26,710 nt of DNA from assembly GCA_947176115.1 (NCBI GenBank), contig CAMWPK010000005.1, forward strand, positions 1-26,710. The letters are read 5' to 3'. Within the stretch, counting starts at the first letter, position 1, and each line of letters opens with the position of its first letter. The notes under the pieces are model-generated. The model worked only from the letters and a program-made list of their open reading frames with translations. It was not told where the DNA came from and made no database searches. Made by a program: the position numbers and the translations under genes. This stretch comes from an uncultured Clostridia bacterium (GTDB lineage Bacteria; Bacillota; Clostridia; Christensenellales; UBA3700). Below are positions 15,639-23,874 of the stretch, in pieces.

Positions 15639-16597
15639 AAATCGTCATACTTGACGGATATACAACCGATGAAGGACAATTAAGTTGGGGCGAACTTGAA
15701 AAGTTGGGGGAACTTGTGTATTACGAGCGTACGCCTATCGACAAGGTAGTCGAGAGAGCAAAGTCTGCGGATATACTTATAGCCAACAAAGTCATACTCT
15801 CCAAAGAAGTATTGTCACAGCTTGATAATCTCAAATATATAGGTCTATTGTCTACAGGATATAACGTAGTTGATTTAGATTACGCCAAGCAAAGAGGTAT
15901 TCCCGTATGCAATATTCCAAATTACTCGACAAAGTCTGTCGCGCAGTTGACGGTAGCTTTGCTATTGGAGATAGCAATGGGAGTAGGCAAACACTCGATA
16001 TCTGTCAGTCGAGGCGATTGGGCAAAGTGCAATGACTTTTGTTATACAACTCAATCTATCGCAGAGCTTGACGGCAAGACGATAGGTCTTGTAGGATACG
16101 GAGCTATAGCAAAAGAAGTAGCTAAGATAGCAAAGGCTTTTGGCATGAAAGCGCTTGCTTATAGACGAACGCCTTGCAATAACGACGATATAGCGCAAAT
16201 GGTTTCGTTAGACGAACTGTATAGACAAAGCGACGTGATAAGCATGCACTGTCCTATGAATGGCGACAGCGATAAGATGATTGACGAAGTCGCTATCGGC
16301 AAGATGAAAGACGGCGTAATTATTCTCAATACGGCAAGGGGCGGAATAGTAGACGAAAAGGCGATAAGAAGCGGATTGGAGAGCGGTAAGATTGCAGGAT
16401 ACGGAGCAGACGTACTCTCTACCGAGCCTCCGCAAAAAGACAATGCTTTGATAGACGCGCCAAATTGCTATATTACGCCTCATATCGCTTGGGCATCGAA
16501 AGAGGCAAAGTCAAGGCTTATGAGTATTGCTATTGACAACGTCAAGAGTTTTCTCAACGGTAAAATAAAGAATTGTGTATATAAACAAGAGGTGTAG
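15635..16597 (+). CDS. D-2-hydroxyacid dehydrogenase (glycerate/hydroxypyruvate type)
   Basis: A 321-residue NAD-dependent oxidoreductase. The active-site trio is Arg235 (NTARGG), Glu264 (LSTEPP) and His283 (TPHIAW). The nucleotide-binding loop is GLVGYGAIAKEV; the third Gly of GxGxxG is Ala159. Without an ACT domain and with the N-terminal MKIVILDGYTTDEGQLSW pattern it looks like D-glycerate dehydrogenase/hydroxypyruvate reductase rather than a full SerA. The longest frame starts 60 bp upstream inside rsmF, but ATG 15635 overlaps the rsmF stop as ATGA and is preceded by AAAGGGG at 15618-15624. An aminotransferase starts 2 bp after the stop, so the pair may interconvert a hydroxy acid, its keto acid and an amino acid. 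Confidence 0.88.
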   Translation: MKIVILDGYTTDEGQLSWGELEKLGELVYYERTPIDKVVERAKSADILIANKVILSKEVLSQLDNLKYIGLLSTGYNVVDLDYAKQRGIPVCNIPNYSTKSVAQLTVALLLEIAMGVGKHSISVSRGDWAKCNDFCYTTQSIAELDGKTIGLVGYGAIAKEVAKIAKAFGMKALAYRRTPCNNDDIAQMVSLDELYRQSDVISMHCPMNGDSDKMIDEVAIGKMKDGVIILNTARGGIVDEKAIRSGLESGKIAGYGADVLSTEPPQKDNALIDAPNCYITPHIAWASKEAKSRLMSIAIDNVKSFLNGKIKNCVYKQEV

Positions 16598-16599
16598 AT

Positions 16600-17784
16600 A
16601 TGATTTCTAAAAAGATAAAAGAGGTAATACAGTTGGGGTCTGCAATTAGGGCTATGTTTGAAGAGGGCAAAAGACTTGCTCAAATATACGGCAAAGACAA
16701 TGTATATGACTTTTCTCTCGGCAATCCCAGCGTACCCGCGCCGACTGCCGTCAACGAAGCAATCGTCAAAATTGCTAAGGACACGGACACGCTTGCCCTG
16801 CACGGATATATGCTCAACAGCGGTTTTGAGAGCGTGAGAAAGGCAATCGCCGACAATCTTAATTCAAGATACGGCGTAAACTTCGCTTTCAAAAATATTA
16901 TTATGACCGTAGGCGCCGCAGGCGGTCTTAACGTAGCATTGAAGTCAATTATCAACGAGGGGGACGAAGTTATAGTCTTTGCGCCGTATTTTGGCGAGTA
17001 CAACAACTATATTGCCAACGTCGGCGGTAAGGTCGTAGTCGTTCCTCCCAATCCGCCTACTTTTCAACCCAACTTGGATAATATGAAAAAGGCGATAAGC
17101 AAGCGTACCAAAGCCGTGATAATCAATTCTCCCAACAATCCGACGGGCGTTGTTTACAGTCAAGACACGCTTAAAGAACTTGGTAAAATTCTCAAGGAAC
17201 AAAGCGAGAAAAAGGGCGAAGCAATATATCTTATCTCCGACGAGCCTTATAGAGAGATTGTATACGACGATGCGCAAGTACCTTTCTTAACAAAGTACTA
17301 CGACAATACTATAGTGGGATATTCTTACTCTAAGTCGCTGTCTTTACCTGGGGAGAGAATAGGTTATCTTGCCATACCCGACGAGGCGGAAGATAGCGAA
17401 AACTTGCTTGTTGCGTGCGGGATAGCTACGAGAATACTAGGTTTTGTCAACGCTCCGTCGCTTCAACAGCTCATTATCGAACAGTGTATAGACGAGAAGA
17501 CCGACGTATCGGCGTACGACAAAAATAGAAAGTTGCTCTACAACGCGTTGACGGAGTACGGCTTTGAGTGCATTAGACCTCAAGGAGCTTTCTACCTGTT
17601 TGTCAAAAGCCCTATAGAAGAGGATAAATTCGTGGCAAAGGCAAAGGAGTTCAACATACTTCTTGTCGGTGGAAAGAGTTTTGCTTGCGAAGGATACGTA
17701 AGAATCGCTTATTGCGTAAGTTACGATATGATAGAGCGGTCGTTGCCATATTTCAAAAAACTTGCCGAGGAAACGGTAAAATAA
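16600..17784 (+). CDS. Pyridoxal-phosphate aminotransferase, class I/II
   Basis: A 394-residue fold-type I aminotransferase. PLP contacts visible are NSPNNPTG (176-183), Asp214 in LISDEPYRE, the Schiff-base Lys245 in YSYSKSLSLPGERIGY and the phosphate-contacting Arg253. This is the aspartate-aminotransferase superfamily; the specificity is not readable, but aspartate, alanine or serine-type donors are all plausible. The ribosome site GAGGTG sits in the last codons of the dehydrogenase gene. Tight linkage (2 bp) suggests that its keto acid is the product of that dehydrogenase. A mutarotase gene follows after 15 bp. Confidence 0.92.
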   Translation: MISKKIKEVIQLGSAIRAMFEEGKRLAQIYGKDNVYDFSLGNPSVPAPTAVNEAIVKIAKDTDTLALHGYMLNSGFESVRKAIADNLNSRYGVNFAFKNIIMTVGAAGGLNVALKSIINEGDEVIVFAPYFGEYNNYIANVGGKVVVVPPNPPTFQPNLDNMKKAISKRTKAVIINSPNNPTGVVYSQDTLKELGKILKEQSEKKGEAIYLISDEPYREIVYDDAQVPFLTKYYDNTIVGYSYSKSLSLPGERIGYLAIPDEAEDSENLLVACGIATRILGFVNAPSLQQLIIEQCIDEKTDVSAYDKNRKLLYNALTEYGFECIRPQGAFYLFVKSPIEEDKFVAKAKEFNILLVGGKSFACEGYVRIAYCVSYDMIERSLPYFKKLAEETVK

Positions 17785-17799
17785 AAAGGAGAAGTACAT

Positions 17800-18669
17800 A
17801 TGAGTGTCATATATTCTGACAAATTAAAAGTGAAAATTGATGAGGTAGGAAGTTCGCTTTTGAGTATTCAAGACGAGGACAGCCTTGAGTGTATTTGGCA
17901 AGGCGACGAAAAAAGTTGGACAGGTCACGACGTGACGATATTTCCATTTGTTGCAAGGCTAAAGGACGGATACTATACCGTTGACGCAGAGGAGTACTAT
18001 ATTCCTTCTCACGGAATATGCAGACGCCATAACTTTGAAATCGCAGGTAAGACTTCAGATAGCGTGACGCATATCTACAAATGGGACGAAGATACGATTG
18101 AAGTATATCCGTATAAGTTCGAGTTGACAATTGAGCATAAAGTCGAGGACGCAAAATATATAAAGACTATGACGGTTAAGAATCTCGACGATAAGGAAAT
18201 ATATTTTGGCATCGGCGGACACCCTGCAGTCAACGTAGTAGAAGAAAAAGGCGATACGGCAAACAATTATATCGTATTCAAAAAGCCTATTTCTCCCAAC
18301 AACTTTTATCTTGACGAAGCGGGACATTTTATAGAGAAAAAAGATTCGTATCCGCAGATTGAAAAATTGAGTTGTTCTAAATCAACTATGCAAAAACTCA
18401 AGACGATTATATTGACTGATGAGAATTTTGACGAGGTTGAATTGCAAAGACCGGACGGCGTGACTTTCAAGTTTGAGTTTTCAAATCCTACGGCGCTGGC
18501 TTTTTGGTCGCACCCGACGAGCGGTGCTTATTACTGCGTAGAGCCTTGGTGGGGCATACCTGATTTTGTCAATCCCGCAAGGGAGTTAAAAGATAAAGAA
18601 CTCATTGAAAGGCTTGCAGTCGGCGAAAGCCGTCAATATACCTTTTCAATAGAAGTTTGCAAAGGCTAA
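17800..18669 (+). CDS. Aldose 1-epimerase family protein (LacX-like mutarotase)
   Basis: A 289-residue beta-sandwich protein of the galactose-mutarotase superfamily, which interconverts alpha and beta anomers of aldoses. Candidate catalytic and binding residues are His71 (SHGICRRHNFE), His141 (IGGHPAVN) and Glu248 (YYCVEPWWG), matching the LacX-like subgroup more than GalM. It has no signal peptide. AAAAGGAGAAG gives a good ribosome site. It stands between an aminotransferase and a ROK sugar kinase; mutarotase plus kinase is a natural pair for cytoplasmic hexose entry into glycolysis. The true sugar is not known. Confidence 0.85.
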   Translation: MSVIYSDKLKVKIDEVGSSLLSIQDEDSLECIWQGDEKSWTGHDVTIFPFVARLKDGYYTVDAEEYYIPSHGICRRHNFEIAGKTSDSVTHIYKWDEDTIEVYPYKFELTIEHKVEDAKYIKTMTVKNLDDKEIYFGIGGHPAVNVVEEKGDTANNYIVFKKPISPNNFYLDEAGHFIEKKDSYPQIEKLSCSKSTMQKLKTIILTDENFDEVELQRPDGVTFKFEFSNPTALAFWSHPTSGAYYCVEPWWGIPDFVNPARELKDKELIERLAVGESRQYTFSIEVCKG

Positions 18670-18691
18670 ATATCTGGGGAGAATTGGAGTT

Positions 18692-19573
18692 ATGTTGACT
18701 ATAGGCGTAGACGTAGGCGGTACCAGTATAAAGTGCGCTTTGATAGAAGTAGGCGAAGCGCAAAACGCAGATACCTACAAAATCTTGAAATTTGCCTCTA
18801 TACCGTCGCAAGCTAGTGGCGGTAGGGACGTCGTAGTTGCCAATATAATCAAATCAATAGAGCGTTTTAGGTGGCAAGATTGCGAAGTTATCGCAGTTGC
18901 GACGGCAGGCACCGTAGATTGGGACAGCGGAGAAATAGTCTACGCTACGTCCACTATACCCAATTATACGGGGACGAAACTCTCTAAAATTCTTAGTCAG
19001 CATTTTGGCAAAAGAGTAGTCGTTGTCAATGACGCAGTCGGCGCGCTTATCGGCGAAAGTTTTATGGGCGCAGGCAAAAGAGCCGAAAGCATAATTATGT
19101 TTACGATAGGCACGGGACTTGGCGCTTCTTTCCTCTCGGGCAAAAATCTTGACAGTAATTGCGTTGTTGACACCGCATTAGGACATTTTATTTTACATGA
19201 AGACGGCAGGCAGTGTACTTGCGGTAAAAGAGGTTGCGCAGAGCAATACGTTTCGGCGACGGCGCTCAAGAGATACGGCAACGAAAATTTATATCACTTC
19301 TTTCATTCTTCCGACGTATTGCATAAAAAGGTTCTTTTGGATTTTTACAAGGACTTGAGTTCAGTAATTGCAAGGTCCATAGAACTATACAATCCTTCGC
19401 TTATAATAATAGGCGGTGGCGTAATAGAAATGGCGGAATATTGGTGGCAGAAATTTCTCAAGGAATACAAGAGCGGTAATTCAACCCCAATAGCCAGAGC
19501 GAGCCTCGGCAATAAGGCGGGAGCGATTGGTAGCGTATATGCAGGCTTAAACGGCTTTTTCAAAAATCAATGA
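18692..19573 (+). CDS. ROK family sugar kinase
   Basis: A 293-residue sugar kinase of the ROK group. The ATP loop is DVGGTSIK (7-14), Asn113-Asp114 is the expected catalytic base region, GTGLG lies at 140-144, and the structural zinc site is His165 with Cys175, Cys177 and Cys182 (CTCGKRGCAEQY). The usual G-E-x-G-H motif before the zinc histidine reads T-A-L-G-H, so the conserved Glu that contacts the sugar is replaced by Ala. Glucokinase or N-acyl-hexosamine kinase would be the ordinary guess; this change makes the substrate less certain. GGGGAG at 18676-18681 is the probable ribosome site. It is the last gene of the long run that began with fhs. Confidence 0.85.
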   Translation: MLTIGVDVGGTSIKCALIEVGEAQNADTYKILKFASIPSQASGGRDVVVANIIKSIERFRWQDCEVIAVATAGTVDWDSGEIVYATSTIPNYTGTKLSKILSQHFGKRVVVVNDAVGALIGESFMGAGKRAESIIMFTIGTGLGASFLSGKNLDSNCVVDTALGHFILHEDGRQCTCGKRGCAEQYVSATALKRYGNENLYHFFHSSDVLHKKVLLDFYKDLSSVIARSIELYNPSLIIIGGGVIEMAEYWWQKFLKEYKSGNSTPIARASLGNKAGAIGSVYAGLNGFFKNQ

Positions 19574-19586
19574 CAAAAAATGTATC

Positions 19587-19615
19587 TAGACAAACGCAAA
19601 TTAATATGTTAAAAT
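19587..19615 (+). promoter_or_regulatory. Promoter of trmB
   Basis: TAGACA (19587-19592), 17-bp spacer, TAAAAT (19610-19615). Transcription would start near 19622, leaving a leader of about 20 nt that includes GGAGGTG at 19630-19636. Confidence 0.6.
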
Positions 19616-19641
19616 GGTATTGACAAAGCGGAGGTGTTCTT

Positions 19642-20325
19642 ATGCGAATGAGGAGAAAGCATAATTTGGACGAGCGTCTTGAAGCGGTGAGCGATTTAAT
19701 AATCGAGCGCACTATTGACGATCTCAACATGAAGACTTCCGTGGATAAGAAAGACTATATCGACTTCAAAGAAGTCTTTGGCAATGACAATCCTGTTCAG
19801 TTGGAGATAGGCTGTGGCAAGGGTAGGTTCATAGCCAGTCTTGCAAAGAGCAGACCCAACGTCAATTTCATAGCTATCGAAATGCTATCCAACGTCATTG
19901 TGGAGGCTTGCGAAAGAGCGAAGAAAGAGGGACTGCAAAACGTGCGTTTTATGATCCTTAGAGCAGAGTGTTTGCAAAGTTACTTCCCGCCACATAGCGT
20001 ATCAAGGATATATATCAATTTCCCCACGCCGTTACCTCAAAAGGGATACGAAAAGCAAAGACTTACTAACAAGAAGTTTTTGGAGATATACAAAGATATA
20101 TTGGCAAAAGACGGAGAAATTTACCATAAGACGGATAATATGGGTATGTTTGAATATTCTATATGCGAGTTGTCGCAAAACGGATTTGCGTTAAAGAACG
20201 TCACTCTTGATTTGCACCACTGCGATTGCAAAGATAATATAATGACCGAGCACGAACATAAATATACGGAAATGGATATGCCGATTTATAAATTGGAGGC
20301 GTATCTGCCACAGGGCGCTAAATGA
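19642..20325 (+). CDS. trmB: tRNA (guanine-N7-)-methyltransferase TrmB
   Basis: A 227-residue SAM-dependent enzyme that methylates G46 in the tRNA variable loop. The SAM site is LEIGCGKGRFIA (54-65) and the conserved KTDN (163-166) carries the key Thr-Asp. The usual S/N-DPWPKKRH segment is INFPTPLPQKGYEKQRLT here; the C-terminal LEAYLP ending and the overall pattern resemble a clostridial TrmB subgroup with this altered loop, so I take it as functional. A strong ribosome site GGAGGTG precedes the ATG. Its stop overlaps the ATG of the next gene. Confidence 0.92.
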   Translation: MRMRRKHNLDERLEAVSDLIIERTIDDLNMKTSVDKKDYIDFKEVFGNDNPVQLEIGCGKGRFIASLAKSRPNVNFIAIEMLSNVIVEACERAKKEGLQNVRFMILRAECLQSYFPPHSVSRIYINFPTPLPQKGYEKQRLTNKKFLEIYKDILAKDGEIYHKTDNMGMFEYSICELSQNGFALKNVTLDLHHCDCKDNIMTEHEHKYTEMDMPIYKLEAYLPQGAK

Positions 20326-22724
20326 AAAATAGAAAGAGAAGTCTAGTCTTAATATTGATATTGTTGCTAACAACGCTTATGGCGTTGACGGCTTGCAATT
20401 TGGATATTTTTAAGACTGATATAGAAAATTGCGAAATAACTCTTTCTTCCCAAACTTATGAATATACGGGGCAAGCGATTACTCCTGAAGTAACGGTAAA
20501 ATATGCAGGAAAAGTCTTGCAAAAAGACGTAGATTATACTCTTGAGTACGCTAATAATATCGAGGTTGGAAAGGGCTACGTCAAGATAAGCGGAATAGGT
20601 AACTGCACCGGAGAAGTAGTCAAGGAATTTGAAATAAAGCTGTCGTCTGGCAAAAATAGTTTTACGTACCATTTTTATGCGCCCAACGCCGAGTTTATCA
20701 GCGGACAGTCTCTGCAAAAAGTGGAGAGCGTTGATGAAATTGAAGTGCCTATCGTGCGTAAAAGCGGATACGAATTTTTATATTGGACCTATAATGGGGA
20801 ACAAGTAGACTTTGAGGATAAGGCAAGTTTGCCTAATCGTAGCGCTCAATTTGAGGCTAAATTTTCTTTAATCACTTATACTATTGAATACGTCTTGAAC
20901 GGAGGAGAAAATAATCCTAACAACAAAGAAAAGTTTACTGTCGAAGATATTTTTGAATTGCAAGACGCAGACGCAACCAATCTCGAAAAGAAGTTTGTAG
21001 GTTGGTATCTCGATAAGAATTTTCAAGAAAAATTGACTTCGCTGTCAGGAGTAACGCGCGATATCGTATTGTACGCCAAGTATGTGAATACCGACGATAC
21101 TATGACGCTCTCTTACGTCTTGCCCGACGGTGTTGACGCAAGCGATTATAGAGAACAGACGTTGTATCCCGGTACTGCATTGACAAGACCTGCCAACGTT
21201 ATTTCGCAAGACGGCTCTAAAAAACTCGTATGGTATATTGACGAGGAAATGAGCGTAAGATTCAATTTGAGTTATATGCCAGATAACGACCTGACTTTGT
21301 ATGCGCGTTGGGAAGACGTAGTATACGCAGGCTTTTTGGATAGGGATTGGTATAGAATTACTGACATTAAGACAATTGACAGTTATGAAGACATGTTAGC
21401 GTTTATAGAGTTTGTTCTTTTCTATAATATCCATAGCGAATATACGCCCAAGAGAGTTACTTACGTGAGCGGTAGAGAGAACATTCAGGCAGAAGTCGTC
21501 AAGGCATTGAATGAGAGTACGTTCCCAAGAATGTTAAGCGTTGTCTATAAGTGCGAGAATAATACTTGTTGCGTTTATATGAGCGCAAGCGTAAGCGACC
21601 AAGCCACTTTATCTGCCACAGCTGAGAAAGATTATTATTTGCAGGTAGGCAACGTATTCAATAATTACGTGAGTAACAGAAGCGCAACTTTTGACGACTT
21701 TGCTATCAACTACGTTGAGAATGAGTATGAATGCACGACGTCAGACCAACTCTTTTACGTGCTTTCTCACGGTTACCGTCCCTTGCTTTCTATCAATACT
21801 ACTGCTTACAAGATATACAACCAATTCAAGACAATTCTGCGTAGTATTTGCGACGATAGAATGAGTGATTTGCAAAAGGCGAGGGCAATATTTGATTGGC
21901 TTGTTATCAACGTGTATTACGACTACAACGTCGCTGACGGAATAGTATCGCAATCAAGTTATAAATACAACGCGTTTTATATTGAAGGGGTTCTTAACGG
22001 ATCCGCTGTATGCGACGGATTGTCCAAGGCATATGCCGTAATGTGCGCGATAGAAGGCATTGATTGCGTGCGCGTCACCGGAAAGTTAAAGGATGCAGGC
22101 GCGCAAGACGCAGGACACGCTTGGAATAAAATTCAGCTAATGGGCGAGTGGTTCTTATCAGACGCCACTTGGGGTAATCCGGCGTTTGGAATAAGTAGCG
22201 GTTCTAATGTGAATTATTACGAGTACGTCAACGGCAAATACTTCTTGTTTACCGACGAGGAAAGAAGCGAGGTTGACAATTATAACTCTAACCAGTATTC
22301 TCAATACGTGGCGGACAGTCAATTCAATTATTACGCTAATTTCACATTACAATTGGAGATAACGGTAAAGGGTATTATTAGCACAACCACGTATATTAGG
22401 ACATTTGATCTATATCTTGACGGCGACGAAGCGCAAGGCTTTAGCGCAGTAGACGAGTTGAGTTATATTTTTGAGTATATTGATAAGAGCGGATTCGAGC
22501 TGGACGGAATGGCATTTAGCGTTATGCTTGGCGAGGATATGTCTGCGGAAAAAATCAGTGAGGCTTTTAATAGATACGTCAGCAGAGTGGGTAAACTCAA
22601 GACGAGAATAAAGTCGTATAACACTATTGTCAAAGACGATCCCAGCGCTTATAATAAGGGCTCAGCAATATCTATAGTATTTTCATTGCCTCAAAGTAAT
22701 ACCGCAAGTCAAATGGTAGCTTAA
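20322..22724 (+). CDS. Large surface lipoprotein with InlB repeats and a transglutaminase-like domain
   Basis: An 800-residue lipoprotein. The signal peptide ends in a canonical LTAC lipobox with Cys25. Residues about 36-107 form the Ig-like repeat of the type YTGQAITPEVTVKY...KISGIGNCTG seen in clostridial cell-surface proteins. Three InlB B-repeat-like units follow (about 115-181, 184-254, 261-330; each ends in an aromatic-rich strand such as LYARW). Residues about 500-660 are a transglutaminase-like cysteine peptidase domain with Cys564 (SAVCDGLSKAY), His599 (AGHAWN) and Asp614 (LSDATWGNP). It may cross-link or cleave peptides at the cell surface. The ATG overlaps the trmB stop (ATGA) with only a weak ribosome site, so translation is probably coupled to trmB. 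Confidence 0.87.
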   Translation: MKNRKRSLVLILILLLTTLMALTACNLDIFKTDIENCEITLSSQTYEYTGQAITPEVTVKYAGKVLQKDVDYTLEYANNIEVGKGYVKISGIGNCTGEVVKEFEIKLSSGKNSFTYHFYAPNAEFISGQSLQKVESVDEIEVPIVRKSGYEFLYWTYNGEQVDFEDKASLPNRSAQFEAKFSLITYTIEYVLNGGENNPNNKEKFTVEDIFELQDADATNLEKKFVGWYLDKNFQEKLTSLSGVTRDIVLYAKYVNTDDTMTLSYVLPDGVDASDYREQTLYPGTALTRPANVISQDGSKKLVWYIDEEMSVRFNLSYMPDNDLTLYARWEDVVYAGFLDRDWYRITDIKTIDSYEDMLAFIEFVLFYNIHSEYTPKRVTYVSGRENIQAEVVKALNESTFPRMLSVVYKCENNTCCVYMSASVSDQATLSATAEKDYYLQVGNVFNNYVSNRSATFDDFAINYVENEYECTTSDQLFYVLSHGYRPLLSINTTAYKIYNQFKTILRSICDDRMSDLQKARAIFDWLVINVYYDYNVADGIVSQSSYKYNAFYIEGVLNGSAVCDGLSKAYAVMCAIEGIDCVRVTGKLKDAGAQDAGHAWNKIQLMGEWFLSDATWGNPAFGISSGSNVNYYEYVNGKYFLFTDEERSEVDNYNSNQYSQYVADSQFNYYANFTLQLEITVKGIISTTTYIRTFDLYLDGDEAQGFSAVDELSYIFEYIDKSGFELDGMAFSVMLGEDMSAEKISEAFNRYVSRVGKLKTRIKSYNTIVKDDPSAYNKGSAISIVFSLPQSNTASQMVA

Positions 22725-22758
22725 GAAAGTAAATTTATTTTTTTTGGCTTCATTCGTT

Positions 22759-22786
22759 TTGAAAAATATTCTTTTTGCTTTATAAT
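22759..22786 (+). promoter_or_regulatory. Promoter of the metal exporter gene
   Basis: TTGAAA (22759-22764), 16-bp spacer, TATAAT (22781-22786). Only 7 nt separate the -10 box from the ATG at 22794, so transcription should start at or next to that ATG. Confidence 0.65.
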
Positions 22787-22793
22787 GTCTTGT

Positions 22794-23810
22794 ATGTGGG
22801 ACGTTTTACTTGACGCATTTTTGGATACGCTCAAGCTCTCTTGGATACTTTTGATATTCTATATCCTAATAGAGCTTGTCGAGCAAAAGATTGCCGTCAA
22901 AATGAATTCTAAACTCAAATCGAAATATTCGGTTGCCGTAGGCTCAGCCTTCGGCATTGTTCCGCAATGCGGTTTTTCAGTGCTTGCGTCTGATTTATAT
23001 TCCCGCCGTCAAATTACTCTAGGAGCTTTGCTTGCAGTATTTATCGCAACTTCCGACGAAGCGTTGCCAATACTCTTATCCAACATCAACGAGCAGGGCG
23101 TGTGGCTCAAACTTCTTGCGCTCATTCTCTCCAAAGTAGTTTTGGCACTTATAGTAGGCTACGCGGTAGATATATTTGCAAAACTTGCTTTTAAGAGGTC
23201 TAATAAGCAAGAACATAGTCATGAAGAACATAGTCACGAGGACCATGCTCATGACGATCACGACCACGACCACGCTCATGAGCATATCCACGAAGAAGTT
23301 CTAGAAGAGCGCGCCCATCACGACCATATCCAGGATGAGCAAAGCGACGAAGAAGTAGATATACATAAAGGCTGTTGCGGACATCATATTGACGACGGCA
23401 AGGAGAGTAATGTCAAAAAGTATCTCGTGCATCCGCTTTTGCATACGCTGAAAATTTTGGCGTATATACTTATCATCAATATAATAATGGGTATTATAGT
23501 ACACTTCGTTGGAGAGGACAGACTAGCCGACTTTATGTCTAAAAGCGGAGTATTACAACCTATTTTGGTAACGTTGGTTGGACTTATTCCAAATTGCGCT
23601 TCAAGCGTAATTATCACCCAGCTATTTTTGGACGGAACGATTACTTTCGGTTCGTGCCTTGGCGGTCTTATCGTCAATGCGGGACTTGGTATAGCCTTTC
23701 TATTCAAGTCCAATAAGCGTATCAAAGAGAACTTTGCAATAGTAGGCGGTTTGTTTGTATTTGCAGTGATAGTTGCAATAATCTTCCATTACATAATTCC
23801 GCAGTTTTAG
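22794..23810 (+). CDS. Putative 10-TM heavy-metal exporter (ArsP_2/manganese-transporter family)
   Basis: A 338-residue integral membrane protein of the family called putative 10TM heavy-metal exporter, also annotated as a putative manganese transporter or arsenic efflux protein. Two halves of hydrophobic segments each contain the family signature: PQCG (57-60) in GIVPQCGFSVLASDLYS and PNCA (266-269) in GLIPNCASSVIITQLF, which suggests an internal duplication. Between them, residues 141-198 hold 18 His plus Cys194-Cys195, a likely metal-binding loop. The longest frame starts at 22785, but that ATG lies within the -10 box; ATG 22794 gives the usual MWDVLLDAFLDTLKL start. No ribosome-binding site is present. 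The metal (manganese, zinc or other) is not settled by sequence. Confidence 0.82.
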   Translation: MWDVLLDAFLDTLKLSWILLIFYILIELVEQKIAVKMNSKLKSKYSVAVGSAFGIVPQCGFSVLASDLYSRRQITLGALLAVFIATSDEALPILLSNINEQGVWLKLLALILSKVVLALIVGYAVDIFAKLAFKRSNKQEHSHEEHSHEDHAHDDHDHDHAHEHIHEEVLEERAHHDHIQDEQSDEEVDIHKGCCGHHIDDGKESNVKKYLVHPLLHTLKILAYILIINIIMGIIVHFVGEDRLADFMSKSGVLQPILVTLVGLIPNCASSVIITQLFLDGTITFGSCLGGLIVNAGLGIAFLFKSNKRIKENFAIVGGLFVFAVIVAIIFHYIIPQF

Positions 23811-23874
23811 TTGTCAGTTCAGCTCAAAGGTAGGCTAGTCAAGACTAAAATGCATCAATGTATCTATTCTTTAT

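Noticed and set aside
22725..22750. Terminator after the transglutaminase lipoprotein suggested by a run of T
   Set aside because: There is a T-run but no convincing GC-containing stem in front of it.
22725..22793. Manganese (yybP-ykoY type) riboswitch in front of the exporter
   Set aside because: The gap is under 70 bp, the promoter lies at its end and no leader is left for a riboswitch.
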